A stretch of DNA of 64,000 bases. Source: Notospermus geniculatus (Eukaryota > Nemertea > Pilidiophora > Heteronemertea > Lineidae). The stretch spans positions 1,099,205 to 1,163,204 of the forward strand of contig NMRB01000002.1 in assembly GCA_002633025.1 (NCBI GenBank), written 5' to 3'. Shown here in pieces: positions 1-13,999 of the stretch; the first letter of the stretch is position 1; each line of letters begins with the position of its first letter. A program made the translations under genes and the position numbers. The notes under the pieces were generated by a model that was given only the letters and a program-made list of their open reading frames with translations, ran no database searches and had not been told where the DNA came from.

Positions 1-209
1 GTATCCTATTTTGTTTGCCCTCTGCTTCCATCAGATACAATCGGTAGTACATGTACCTCATATTGATGTTTGACTGATATCTAGGCTTTGTCCACGTGCA
101 GTGCACGGCCAAGTAGCCAAGCCACTAAGTAGGAAAAAGTGCATTTTATCGAACTTCATTGCCACTCCAAGTGTCAACGACCTTTCGACGAATGAACGAC
201 AAAGGTCGT

Positions 210-267
210 GAGGTAAGACTACCCCCATACTCCCGTATGAGGTGAGACTACCCCCATACTCCCGTAC
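210..267. repeat. 29-bp tandem duplication
   Basis: Two adjacent 29-bp units, GAGGT(A/G)AGACTACCCCC followed by ATACTCCCGTA(T/C), differ at only two positions. This indicates a recent local duplication. No function is evident. Confidence 0.8.
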
Positions 268-3200
268 CCAGCAGAAGATGTCAGCCAGTTCCAATAATAC
301 AAATACATGTATGTGGTAAATAAACTGCTCGACCCCAAAAGAGAGAGGAGAAATTTGCATATCAAAAGTAATTACAAAACAAACAGGCATAAATCATTAT
401 TCCCCTTTACTCATTGCCCGTGAGAGGAGGGTAAATACGACATTTTATTGCCAGATGGCATGCATCGAATTCTGAAGCTAGTTGCCATCGATGCTCATTG
501 TTTTACAACCATCAAGATATTGAATTCCATTTCTGAAAAAATAAGAATAATGATCTTTGATTGTGTGGTGTGTGAAAAATCACAGCTACATTTGACAAAA
601 CCCGAAGTACATGTACTGCATTAGTAGGTATTACGTGTACGTTCAATGTAATTCCGATCATCAGAATCTCGGAGTATTGTCTTCAATTTATGTATTTCCT
701 TACATGTATCTGATGAAAATCATCTAGATTTAATCATTTTTTGCACATATACATGTAGAAGACTGAATGCCAAATTCCCGACAGACTGTAATACCGCACG
801 AGCACAACAAATGTATTCTCTTTATAATTCTCGACTAAAAAAACTGCGCAGCGTGAGGTAACTTTTTCTAGCCCGGAAATGGTAAACACTGAGAAGTGAC
901 AGAAACAGAAGCTCTCCAACCCATCGCGTCCAATTTGTAGTTGTCTCTTCACTGACAGCGTAGAAGGAGAGGTTCTGACGGCCGTCTAGTTTCACCAACA
1001 AACCACTCCAAATAAGTGCAAGTAGTTTTCCTCTTGACGTAAGGACCTCTTAAAATCACAAGTACAAGCATAATTCCAATTGGGGGTGGGTTTTCTGTGA
1101 CCTCAAACAATGTCACACACGTAGCCACCAGCAGTGAACAGGAAGAAAGGACCAAATCATTATCGAAGGAAAAAATCAAGAGCTCTTGACGTTCGGTTAC
1201 ATGACAGAAGATGGAACACACATGGTGATCGTGGCTCGGCAGAGATCGGAATTGTTCGGGAGGAATCGGCCAAGGCGGATTCATCATTTGTTTCGTTCCC
1301 TGACGTCGAAATAAGATGACCTCATAGACAAAGCTAATGCAGGAAAAATGATATCATTTCCGCTTTGTAAGATTTTTGAATGCCAGGGGCATCGTCCATC
1401 GTCTGCAGTCTTCGGTAAAGTTCGTCAATATCGTGCATGCCGGAGTTGATTAGCAGCAGTTATGGTCACAATGCGAGTGGTGGTATAAAGCTATTTGCGA
1501 GAGAGCAATTAGACTTGAATGGTGGCGCCAACATGGCATACATGAGCGTTACCTCCTCATGGAATATGCACCAATCTCACAATGTCTCATGTTAAATATG
1601 ACAACCAAACATCGAATGGCAATTCTTGGACGATATTAAAAAGGTGCCAACTAGGACATGGGGTGGTTCATGAGGCGAGCAGATCTTATCGAAGCTTTCA
1701 GGGCAGTGAGGCAATTGTAAAGTTTGCTCACCAATCGGCGGGTCCATTAATTCACGCAAGTTGAGAATTATTAGAATTAAAATGAAGAACTACACCGGCT
1801 TGTAGACCGGGTGGCGCTAGCCGGCATCGATCTCTAAGTGTCGCTCGCGCCCTGGCTGCCGTTGGACCACTTGTGGACCCTCATATTCGGCACCAATCCG
1901 ACTGGGATAAGAACAAAAACAAAGTTGACTAATGGCAATTTTAAATGACATTTTTCATGTTGCTTCTTTTGAAGGCCACTTCCTGCTTCGGAGGAGACTT
2001 GTAACTTTGCATCGCCTGGATACAGACGAAAGTTACGAGTACAGGCGGTAAGGAGACTGGGTCACATGACGAGCACTTCCGGAGAAATTGACATACCACG
2101 ACTTTTTTCTCACGTAATCAGAGCCTTTAGGTATATACAGTCTCTCTTGAGAATTAATTTACAGCGTGTATTCTAGCGACGAAGGATTTAAGGGAAGTTT
2201 GCTTTTCAGCAATTATGATTTGAAATAGGAATGGAGGTATGAAATCGCTTAGTTGTTTACTGTCGTTAACATCAAGCACGTAAATTAAAAGATATTGATA
2301 GAAATGTAATGTTTGTCTCGAAATCGGCTGCTAATTAGTCGTATAATAAGGATAGTGTAAAATTGACAAGAAATTCGTTTGTTGCCTGGAAATGAGGATA
2401 ATTGAAAACTGACTTTTCCTTCACTATTTGAAAACAAATGGGAGAATCTCAGCCTAAGCAAAATCTTTTCAAAAAAAAGTTTTGATTCAAAAAACGGGCA
2501 GACCAGAAATCCCCATGCAGATCTTCTTTTGTCATGAAGACAGGAGATTAAAGTATGCCCACTCATATATACAACGAAAAAGACCCCAAACGTTCAGATA
2601 TCTTCGCTTTTTTCTCCTTAAGAATGGCCATTCCATTAGGATGCGGCTCCTCGAGTTGAGAACTCGTAGGCCGTGTGGTATGATCCTTCGACGGTGCCTG
2701 ATGTAACGGGAGGAAACGTGCTTGAGCTGCCGAGATCCGGGTAGGGAGATTTCCCGGTGTCTCTTCTTCACGCCTAATCCTCCATTACCGCTGACAGGGG
2801 ACTTGGAAAGCATCTTACTTTGGCTTTTACGGCAATTTTCCCTTCGATGGCAGGGTGAAAGGCAAGTAGGTGAGCCGTCATCGACAATCAAGGCAGTCGT
2901 TTGAGTACCTCGTGGGATGTAAAAGAACTCTTTTAAAAAGTTTTTCGAAAAAGTTTCAGACGGTTATAAGTCTGAAAGAAAGAGAAGGACGCGTTTCGAC
3001 TGATGAATTTAAAGCCACTTCATGGTAAGGAGAGCGACGGGTCTTATGGAAAAGAATAGTCAGCCTTTACAATCCAGGTTCTCTAAATAAATCTGAACCT
3101 AGCACTTTCGAAGTGGTAAGCTTATAGAACCCACTGGCAAACGGAGTGTGGTGTCATTTGTCATCAAACTATAGTTCCTTACTCCATTATGCATAATCTG

Positions 3201-3546
3201 GGATACATCAAATAAAATGGCTATTGGACGATTAAGGTGTAGTGTACTTGATTGGTAAACCGAACACAGATGGTCGGCCAAGCTAGGTTGACGGCTGAAG
3301 TCTAAGTGGCCAGGGAGGCTGTCACTCAGTGGAGAATTGGTAACAAAATCCAAACCGATTGGATCAAATGCCTCGTGAAGCAGTCTATATCATGACGGTT
3401 ATGTCAATTTCTCATTCTGGAAATGCAATTTCAGTGTCAAGTTCGCGAAAAAACCCGGTGGGAATGACAGATACCTTATTGACACAGCGATGCAATTCAC
3501 CTCCTGATTTTGTAAATGGCACTAGATTTGTGATCTGTGAAAGCTG

Positions 3547-4077
3547 ATGCTGAAACTGAGTAATACAAGTAAAATGGAATTTGATGGCCGAGGTATTCAG
3601 GAAATTTCTTTCTCTTCACGTGTACTAGCAGAATTGGGGGGGGGGGACATGACTAATTACATAATCTTGACCATCATGAAAGAAAGAAACTTTCCTTTCA
3701 ATGTTGGTGCCCGCCCACGTTTGGTCACTGCACTGAATTCGGGACCAGTGAACATTAAGATGCAACCCCTCCAAATGCTTCCTGATAATTGCAAATGCCA
3801 AGATGGTATGCCGGGAGCAAAGCAGTTGAAGTGTAACCCTTCGCCGAGTGTTGTTATGTGTCCCAGAAGTCAAAAATCTCAAGTGGAACACCCTTTTAGT
3901 GAATATAATACTGTAACGGATTTGAGAGCTTTCAATATAATTCAACTTGAAAGCACAAACAAACGATTTACAAACACACGGACCTCCCTTATTGTGGCAA
4001 TCATTAAAACAGGCCATACTGCATCCCGTTTAAGCACGGATTCGGTAAATACCACAATGGTCATTGCTTTGTTGTGA
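3547..4077 (+). CDS. Unrecognised open frame, 176 codons, probably fortuitous
   Basis: This is the longest ATG-started frame in the window apart from the one crossing the gap. It includes a run of ten G encoding Gly residues and overlaps an equally open 130-codon frame on the other strand. It has no signal peptide, membrane segment or domain that I recognise, and no flanking splice structure was evident. It lies inside the presumed Tbx2/3 intron. The length is near the chance maximum for 64 kb, so I regard it as noise unless transcript data say otherwise. Confidence 0.08.
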   Translation: MLKLSNTSKMEFDGRGIQEISFSSRVLAELGGGDMTNYIILTIMKERNFPFNVGARPRLVTALNSGPVNIKMQPLQMLPDNCKCQDGMPGAKQLKCNPSPSVVMCPRSQKSQVEHPFSEYNTVTDLRAFNIIQLESTNKRFTNTRTSLIVAIIKTGHTASRLSTDSVNTTMVIALL

Positions 4078-6137
4078 GTCTCAATAACGCCAAGCTTTCC
4101 GGAGAGGTGTTCCTAGGGGGAGAGCTATTCTTCTTTCCCCGCCCTCTTACCATGCAAACCTGTCTTTCGCCACACAAAGCTACCGTAGCGGTGTCTCCCC
4201 ACCATTGTCGAATCAAGTCGAGATCATGGTATACCCCTTAGTAAATCGTCGTTCCTGCGGGCAAGAAAATCTACTGATATGCCCATTGTCAGGAGATCGG
4301 GATTCATCGCTGTGTGTATTCAGTATAACTTATGGTGCAGAGACCTATGAAAAAAGGCCGAATGCCTTTTAACAACGGTGGCGCCTGTCTGGCCAAGTTT
4401 GGCCCCAGCGCCGCGCTTCGGTGCCGAACCTTCAATACCGTCTTTCGCCAGATAGATCGAAATCACCATCTTACTCAAAAATCTTTTCTTGTTTCATCGA
4501 GTCTTTTGTTAGGAATTTTTCAAATCTGTCAGGCAACTTTGATACTCTTCAATGGTGTATCTTCTGTTAGCTCCCACCTCCCACATAATAGCCCGTAGGC
4601 CTGCTGACAGGGTATGTGTTGGGAGAACAAATGGTGCCATACACCCCCAAAGCTATTTCATTCGCTATGTCGTCATTCATTCAGTTGAATTATAAATAAG
4701 TTTAATACGTCAAGATGTTGACAGAAGAGTAGGTGTTGGTGGCCAAGTATTCGTGAAAAACCGAACATTTCCGATGGTGTCAGACATTCTCATGCTCCGT
4801 TTCACTGAACAAGACGCCCAAAATCTTCACTTTTTATGCTTAATAATATTAATGGTTTGCTCCTACGAACACGGCATAAGAAGTTGTCTGGACACGTTAG
4901 TGTCAAGAATGCAGCGAAACAGTAACCTTTGAATACATTTGACACTGCTTTTTTACTAACATTTGAGCTATTTTCGTTATAAGAAAATTACAGGACGATT
5001 TGAGTAACCTTCCTCTCAACGTTACCAAATTCATGGTCCTGCGGTGAAACTGAACGCCGATCTCAAAGTCGGCCCTCTTTCTGCACTGGTTCGTTACCTA
5101 GTCTTTGAATCTAAATTGCTTTCAAAAATCGGCGGTTAGATTCAAATCCCTGGATCTCCGCGACACCGTGAAAACACCCCCTTTAATGATGCACCTTCTT
5201 ACAAAAGTCGCCAACGCCGCGCGATGGTGTCTACCCAAAAATACGACGGCTGAAATTTGATGAAAGCGTCAGGGGTGCTGTCTTTGTCGAATTAAGCGGT
5301 AGCTTTGATATATCAAAGCATTATTGGTTTTTGCGGAAGAAAATTATCTATGATGGGAAACGAAGGCTTGGTGGTGGATAAAAACCTGAAAATCTGATAC
5401 CAAACACGCCCATTTAATATCCTTTTCCCGTTTTCTAACGGCATCAAAGATAGGACAAAGCAGCCAACACTTTGATCAGGATTTGCATAATTGTTGCAAA
5501 GAAGGTGGAGAACACGGAAAGGTGTTTCACAATTCCCTTTGTTTTTACCCCATGACAAAATGAACCAATGATGAAACCCACCTGATCATTTCCTCAGAAA
5601 TGAACTGGCATTTAAAAGTTCTTTGTGAGTTATTTCTAATTCAATTTGACACGATGGCGGAAGACGACACCCTGTATTTAACTCCCAAGAGCGGGAGAGG
5701 GGACAACTCCAATTACCGTGCGCGTGATGAAGGTTGCCTAAACAACGATTTGCCGTCCAAAACGTTATGTCCCAAGGGTCTAAGATTGGATCAGTCTTGA
5801 AGAGAGTCAAATCTTTCAAGAACGTGCCTCCCGAAATGTCTACGAGACTGAGATTTGATATTGTGGGGTAGAAAAAATAAGATCATATAGTGCAGAAAGC
5901 AACGATTTGGAAATTTTTGGTAAGGAGAAAGTCTTGAAGAGGCCAAGCAAAACAAAGTAGGCCCATCGGTCATCAGCTGGAAAGATATTCTTGAAAAAGA
6001 AGAAGCTTGAGGCAAGGCTTGGTGGTTTGACCCGACGTCAGTGCATTTTAGAGTAACCGTAAAATACTTCTGCGGGTTGGTGGAGACAGTACATCACATG
6101 TGTGTGATTAACGATACACAAGTATTCAGCTTTCTGA

Positions 6138-6203
6138 TGGCAAGAAAAGCAGCCGTATTGCAGGAGTTGGTGGCAAGAAAAGCAGCCGTACTGTAGGAGT
6201 TAC
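6138..6203. repeat. 33-bp tandem duplication
   Basis: Two adjacent units contain TGGCAAGAAAAGCAGCCGTA followed by (T/C)TG(C/T)AGGAGTT. They differ at a few positions, mostly toward the end of the unit. It is a simple local duplication in noncoding DNA. Confidence 0.75.
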
Positions 6204-9200
6204 TGATTAAGTTACAGAACGAAGTCGACATTTCAAACCATTTGGTGGCATTTCTTAGCACCTTAGGCTTTTACCATGTCGTCAGTGTGACTAGCTCATT
6301 CATCACAGCGTTAACTAGACGGAGTTTTAGTATGTTAATAAGATTTACTTCAAGTGAGACTTGAAAATATTTCACGTGGAATGACTTTTGAAGTTAAGCT
6401 TCGGTGTACGGTTGGTGTTAGTCAATTAGAGTTGAAATGAATTACGAGTTAAAGCGTATTGGGTGAGAAGAAGTTGTGGGGTTGGCATGCCGAGTGCTCG
6501 GGTTCCGCTACCTGTCTTCTACAGTTAATTAACGTCGACGCCAAGCATGCAGCCCGGAGACTAAGCATCCAAAGTGTGGCGAAGTCCTAAGCTGAACGTT
6601 AGACTCATTTATCAGGCCTACTGGCATTGACTGGCGTTTGATTCTACTAGCAAAGACACCATACGATCTAGCCTCAAAATAACACAATCTGATTGGTCCG
6701 ATGGATAACTACCCAGGGCAAGCTGGATTACGAGTTTGTAATTGGGCAGACAGGCCTTCATGAATGTCGTGGTTGGGAAAAAGATGAATGATTTATGCAT
6801 TGCCTTTTGTCTCAAAAAATGATCCTATAGGTGCCTTGGGTATACCATTGGCGTGTTGGCCTAGACTACATGAAGGTCTGTGTTTGATTCACATGGTAAC
6901 ACCAGTATACTTGATATATCTTGTCATTGTTTCCCAAAAAGCATCTGTCACTGTGAAATGTTGATGTAAGTGTATTTTAAGCTAAGTGATATCATGACAA
7001 AACTAGCCATTTAAATTGCTACACCTGCAAACAAAGTAAACTAGCGAGGCGAGCATGCATCAAATATGACGCATAAAATATTCAAAAAATAATCTCCATA
7101 ACGTAGAGCTATTTCTATAAAATGTTGTAAAACTCAAACACCATGCTGAAACCTATCATATTAAACTGTTTATTATTTTGATACGCTTGTTCATTTGCCC
7201 ATGATGTCGCTGTAAAGCAGAAGTTGAAGTCAAAGGTTTTGGGTGTTCATGATTGATCTTGGGGTCATTTGCTTGTGATTTAATTGGCTATAACCTGACG
7301 TACTTGCATTGGAACGCCAGAACAGGAAGATCAACTTTACCAAAGTTTATATCATGTTTTATGGATGAGCGTGAGCTGCCATGCCTGTGGTAACTTAACG
7401 GTTGTTTTAGTTTGTCATGAATGATTTTAATGATTGATCTGGTATTATAGAGGTCGGTAACGGTTGAAAACTGTCACCAGAACAAACACAAAAACAATCT
7501 CGAGCAAGAAAGCGTCATTAATTGAAGCAATATACTGGTACAACCAAACAAAATCTACCCTATACATGTATTTCATTTTTGCTCCTGATTTTTGCAAGCT
7601 CATTGGTCCTAATATCATGCTGTATAAATCCTACAGCTACATGTATCCTGAGTATTGCCAATATTTCGGGATACAATGTCGGTGCATGTTAAGTGTTCAG
7701 ATGAATTGGTAATCGTTCAAAAGAAGATGTATGTATCCTATATATTATACATGTATGTATACATGTATAGGTTTGACCAGCGAAGGATAATGAACATGAT
7801 TGGGTGATTTCGTGCATATCAGACTATAGAGTCCATTGATACTGTAGTTTCAATGTCTACTTTTGTTTTTTTGATGCTTCGATCGTTTGTGTATTTGTTC
7901 TTTAAATTTTGATTTAGCGGAGGTGACGTCATTATACCGCCGAACAGTGGCGGCAATTCCCGAATGGCAATCGGCATCACGTTGAACGTGACGAATGAAT
8001 GAGAGCAATGAATTACTCTAACTCAGACCACATAAATCTTTCTTCAAAATTGAAACGTACCGGTCTGATTCCCATCCCTCTGTTCACCTTCACAACCTCA
8101 CGCGCCAAGTGTGACATAACGGACGATCATTGACTAGGATGCGATTTTTCAGGTATAGATTGATTTTATTGAATCAAGGGTGTTATTTATGACTTAAAAA
8201 ACCATATATCATCTCATGATTAAACTTCATAGCTAGTGGTGGCGCAACGCGATCAATACTATACATGTACTGTACGTTGTCTCTTTCTCTTCTAATCTGA
8301 CATTACAGTCACACGACGTTAGGGAGAGTGGGCGAAATCCATTTGGTATACGTAAAAACTGAAATTCACCGACTTGTTTCATGCCGACTATACCCTTGTA
8401 TATTTCAGATACTGGCCCAGTGTCGCCATTATGTTTTTTGAAAAGCTTCATCGTTACCGGATCAACTCTGTAAAGTTACCAGTGTTACAAAACGAATACG
8501 TTTATAAAACAGGAAAAGCAAGTAATCACCAAATAAACATTTTACTGACCTTTCATATTTTTCAATTATATTCATCCAATCAACATTTAGTTTACACATT
8601 TCGCCTTACAAGTTATCTAGATCGCTGTGTCAAAGTTTAGATGGCTTTGAAGTGCACGGCAGTGGTAATTCTATTGACATGTTCTCGGACCCACTGCATT
8701 GACTCGACTGAATTCTCTCCAATAGTAAAGCAATGATGAAACCTTTGGAGTTCATGCACTTGCTCCAAGCCACTTGACGTTTATTAAATAAGAAACAATC
8801 ATGCTAATTTTACAGTTTATCAGTATTTTCGGTGATATCTCCCACTTTAAAGTTGGCTCCGATATCGTGGGGCAGTTGAGATGAAGAGAAGCGCTTGAGA
8901 GCTTATCGAGTGAGCGGAAGACGTCTGAAGGAGGTGGAGGTTGGTACGCGGTTCATTTGTGAGCTGGAATATGTTGCAAGACAACCTTATCCCGTCAAAG
9001 ACGTTCGAACCAACGCGCTGTACACTTCGAAAAAGTCAAACAGTTCAGTTCTCATTTGATGGTTGCAATCATGGCGATCGACGTATAAACAAAAAGATGG
9101 CGGATATTCAAACATATTTTCATGACATGTCGATATATAGTTATTCATCATTACTTTAATGACCCTAGTTTGAACTCCATGGACAAAAACGGATGTGTTT

Positions 9201-11196
9201 CTTTCAAACCTGACTATGATATTGGGAATGACACAAAACAGTCGTCAAGATTTTCTGAAATCACTGATTGATTTGATTGTGGTAGTGGTATCAAGTATCC
9301 TACAGGAGATACACGTAAATATGTTTACGCACATTAAGTATTATTGCAATAAAATGACTCCATTAATGCACCCATTTGGTGATAATTTTGCTTGTTGACA
9401 TGCATTGTGTAGAAACATTTACGCTGTAATTGCAAATGAGAAAATTAACAGGAATACCCGTTTGTTTTAATCATCTCTTGATTGAGGGGTTTGGATCGTG
9501 CCAATGACTAACTTAGCTCCACAGTGGAATGACAAGTGTTGGAGCAAAGCCGTCGAACTCGTGCCAAGGCCGTTGGATGCCCGGCAGACGTGGAAATATC
9601 GCGAAACCACAACATCAACAACAAAACATGAGAAACGTACATACATGCAACCACCAGTAGGAACGTTGTTTGACAAATATGTCCAAGATAATACGGTCAT
9701 GAAATGGGAGGAGGGCAGTGGGCTGCAGGATTCCCTCATTTCCAGATAGGGAAGGAAACAGCACCTCAAACAACAGGTGCCATAAGGTGATAAAGTTATG
9801 TTGTCCACACGTCGCGTGGTCTTATACAGTTTGCCTTGGAATGGCGATATTGTGATGGCAAAAAATCTGACCTTTTATGTGATATTCGCCGCCCTTCTCT
9901 CTCGGTGTATGCTTTATAACCAAATCTCAGCTGTCTGGTAAACACAATTGTTGAAGACGTAAGATTCGACCATCCGCCTGTGAGAAAAACAGCAAACACT
10001 TCGGCGCCAAGTTGGGACCAAACACGCAACCTGCGCACTTCAAAGCACCGATTTTTTAGCCCCCTCCGTATGATACGTAAGGATGTCTAAGATATTTCCA
10101 ACCAGTAAACCCCCACTCCGTGATGTTTCATATTCAGTGCATGGGTTGGTTATTCTCCTTGTCAACTTTTCCCAGACATCGTCTCAATCCTCGCTGCCAA
10201 TGAATAGCCGCCGCAGTTTCAGACTCGGGGCAACATCTAAAATTTCAAAAGTATTAATTTTCAAGCCCTTCTCAGACTAAATCAAGTGTGAAAGTGAATC
10301 AATTAAGCAATCGAGAATTTGAAGGAAGCGAGCAACGGCGGCACTTAGCTCGGCATTTTAGCCCTGTTCCGTGTTTGCGCTCGGATCAATTAGGTAGAAA
10401 AATCGTATCTTTTGAAACCTAAGCTATCGTTCTCTCGAAGCAAGATGATTGAGTTGAGTAAATGTATCACACTTAGGAGAAGACGGAAGTAAACCAAGGT
10501 ACCATGAGGCGCATTCAATGTATAAAGGGGGAAAGGAGGGTGGGTCTCATGGTGAAAGGGATTCCGTCATGGTCATTGTTGCCAACGGGGCAAGAATTGT
10601 TGTCAAAGGAAGGGGCAAGATGGGAAATGGAAAGGACATCACTGTGTTTTTTTGCCGTGATACCTTGAGTGTTACAAGTGTAGCCTACTTCTGAAATGCT
10701 TTCTCCTGTGTTTTAGAGAACGTATCGTTATCGTTTCGGGTTGATTGTAACTAGGAGACGAGGGCTAGCAGAAGTCTCCACTGCGGGGAGGGGGATTAAG
10801 CTCTCAGAACTTCCCTTGTACATGTACATGTAGTTCTGAGGTCGAGTTGTGAGGGGGTTAAGCGACAGGTTAATACAGTTGTCGAGGTAATTACAAAGAC
10901 AATTAAAAGAAAATGCTGAGGTGGTAAAAGGTCTGATCGAAACCTATTTCCATAATGCACGGTGATTTCGAATAGTGTTGCTGATCATTAACCTCTGATT
11001 ATCCTATTCATGACATTACGTATATACAAAATGTACTCTGATATCTGACAACATGTGCTAAGAATGGTAACAATTGTCACAGAGGTGACGGACTTATTCG
11101 TGAAGGATTACTTCGCCCAACTGAAATGATTTTGGAACAGAAGCGATACACATGTAGTAAAATAGGACTGCTTGGTCCTGTACGTAAACTTTTCAT

Positions 11197-11278
11197 GGTA
11201 TAAAATTGCAGGTTGGTATAAAGTGTCCAATGGTCACTATATTGCTTGCAGGTCAATTTGCAACCTGCATTTTATACC
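11197..11278. repeat. Small foldback with 18-19 bp arms
   Basis: GGTATAAAATTGCAGGTTG at 11197-11215 pairs with CAACCTGCATTTTATACC at 11261-11278, with one extra base in the left arm. Direct repeats of the arm edges lie beside it: GGTTGGTATAAA follows the left arm, and TTTATACCAACTGCAG spans the end of the right arm. It may be the remnant of a nested hairpin element. It has no open frame. Confidence 0.6.
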
Positions 11279-12521
11279 AACTGCAGAATTGTAGGTAAGA
11301 CTTGATAAAGGTGATCGCCTCAGTGAAATTTCATTTGATGTGTGTGTGGGGGGGGGGGGAGGGGGAGCCCTGGCATGGTAACATTTGTAGAGTAGGCCTT
11401 ATCATATAATCTGATTCGGTGGCACACTTCTGCCCTTCAGTCGGATTCAGATCAACACTATTCTAGGTCGTCAGCAACATCATCTGTTGCAGAAAAGTGA
11501 AATAACAGTATACATATCGCACTTTCCACAATTTATACCATCTGAACTGGTAAACTTAAAACTAAGCTGATGACGAAACGCCTTTCAAACAATCCAGGGA
11601 AGAAAATCTCCAAAGAACAAAGCGATGTTAATACTAGCTCCTGTGATTGTTTTGAATAGCTGACGCATCAAGCACGGATTTAGAAACAGTTATAAGCTTG
11701 AATCTTTGTGAAGTTTTTCTCCGTTAGAACGAGCCTGACATTAACGTTGCAAAAATTTAATTTTGATCTCGGTGAAAAAGTTAATGGATATCATATCGAA
11801 AATTCCTCGAAAATATCAGAGTTCGTGTTGCGCTCGCAGCAAACGTTTTACAAGCTTAAGACGGAGGCGAGGATGTCTTGGATGTTTTTTGAGTGTTCTA
11901 ACAAGTGAAGGGGTGAGAGACTCAAACGGTTGCTGAGCGCTGTCTCATAAAGATTACAATAATCCAGTCCCAGGCAAAGTAGGCTTCGTCAGTTTGGCTT
12001 ATGACTTAATCATTCCTTCCCGTTGATTTTTAAGCAGGTTCGCCTTTTTTTAATTCAATTTTCCTCTGCGTCAGATCGTGTAGCGTTCTTGCCGTGTCGA
12101 TTGTTCGCTACCTTCTTTTTGTCATCCGCTTTAAAACATCCACAAAGCGATATGATTGAGCAAACCAACTGAGACGAAACTAAACAGATTATTATAATAC
12201 TAGGAGCAGTGCTAGCGCAAGGCTAGAACTCACAGAAGACATCACCATCTTTTTGTCTTAATACCAACAGGAACAACGTCAAAACCTGGATGGCTCTCAG
12301 AGCTTTAACTGAGCCATTAAGCTTTCAGGGTCGGAAGTAGGAAAACAATATCAAATTATGAACAAAGAGGGATTAAAAAGTTGTAGGCGAGTAAAATTGC
12401 ACTTGTGAAATGAACAAAGGTTAAGCGAGTTACTGTCGGAACGATATGGCACTTTACCGAAACGAAGGGCGCCTTTGCGAAAATTGAAATCATAAAGGTA
12501 ATAAGCTGAAAGTCATTTTCG

Positions 12522-13178
12522 NNNNNNNNNNNNNNNNNNNNNNNNNNNNNNNNNNNNNNNNNNNNNNNNNNNNNNNNNNNNNNNNNNNNNNNNNNNNNNN
12601 NNNNNNNNNNNNNNNNNNNNNNNNNNNNNNNNNNNNNNNNNNNNNNNNNNNNNNNNNNNNNNNNNNNNNNNNNNNNNNNNNNNNNNNNNNNNNNNNNNNN
12701 NNNNNNNNNNNNNNNNNNNNNNNNNNNNNNNNNNNNNNNNNNNNNNNNNNNNNNNNNNNNNNNNNNNNNNNNNNNNNNNNNNNNNNNNNNNNNNNNNNNN
12801 NNNNNNNNNNNNNNNNNNNNNNNNNNNNNNNNNNNNNNNNNNNNNNNNNNNNNNNNNNNNNNNNNNNNNNNNNNNNNNNNNNNNNNNNNNNNNNNNNNNN
12901 NNNNNNNNNNNNNNNNNNNNNNNNNNNNNNNNNNNNNNNNNNNNNNNNNNNNNNNNNNNNNNNNNNNNNNNNNNNNNNNNNNNNNNNNNNNNNNNNNNNN
13001 NNNNNNNNNNNNNNNNNNNNNNNNNNNNNNNNNNNNNNNNNNNNNNNNNNNNNNNNNNNNNNNNNNNNNNNNNNNNNNNNNNNNNNNNNNNNNNNNNNNN
13101 NNNNNNNNNNNNNNNNNNNNNNNNNNNNNNNNNNNNNNNNNNNNNNNNNNNNNNNNNNNNNNNNNNNNNNNNNNNNNN
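12522..13178. other. Assembly gap (657 N)
   Basis: An uninterrupted run of undetermined bases. Any open frame spanning it is an artefact. It lies in the presumed intron 2 of Tbx2/3, so a missing T-box exon of about 150 bp could in principle be hidden here. Confidence 0.99.
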
Positions 13179-13999
13179 ATATTTGGTTAAGGTTAAATCT
13201 GCTATCTGGTGCCTGGCTTTAGTTAGCAATCAGTTGCTCGTGGCTCGTTATTTTTAAATGTTGATTCTACTAATCTATGAAAAAAATCATTTCTCATAGT
13301 GTGAAATTTGCCACAGCACGTATCCAGCTTATCGTCAAATTGAAATGAGAATGCTGGTCGCCAAGTTGATTTATTAGAGATCCTATCAAGCATTTAGAAA
13401 AGCGATCTCCTATTGCTAACCAAGGCAGACTAGGCTAAGGTGGTCATTAATGTGTAAAAGCTGCATAAGATGAGAAAAACTTACTTTTGGAGATGATATA
13501 ATCTGCGTCCCGTACATAAGTGAGCCGTGCACCATCTCCTACAGAAAACAGGAAAGGTGCAAAAATAAATATGCCGAAAATTCTAAGCATCTATTGACTG
13601 TGAGGTATTTCTGAATATTATTACTTTTTCTATGTTTAAGCAAATTAGTTAAACTAGGCATACAAATTTGAAGGACGTACTAGAGACTCATTTTCATAAT
13701 GGGTAAAAATAAACAGTAATAATAGTAGAGGATTTTATTAATACATGTAATTGCTGATGTTGTTCACCATTACTGATGGCATACTGTGAGGCTATATGAT
13801 AAATCTCGAACACCTACGAAGCAAAAAAACGAATGATAATGTTTGGATTCGACGCCGCCTGTGCACACATTACCATGAGAATGGACAAGAAAGGTTCAAC
13901 AGCCAATAGTGTACACTGTCAAGTTGATATTTCATCAAACAAATCAGAGCATAATTTCCCAGATTTGATTAGTTGTCGCAGTAAGCTGCAAATATTCAA

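Noticed and set aside
12513-13229. 238-codon open frame
   Set aside because: It is produced by the run of N and contains almost no real sequence.
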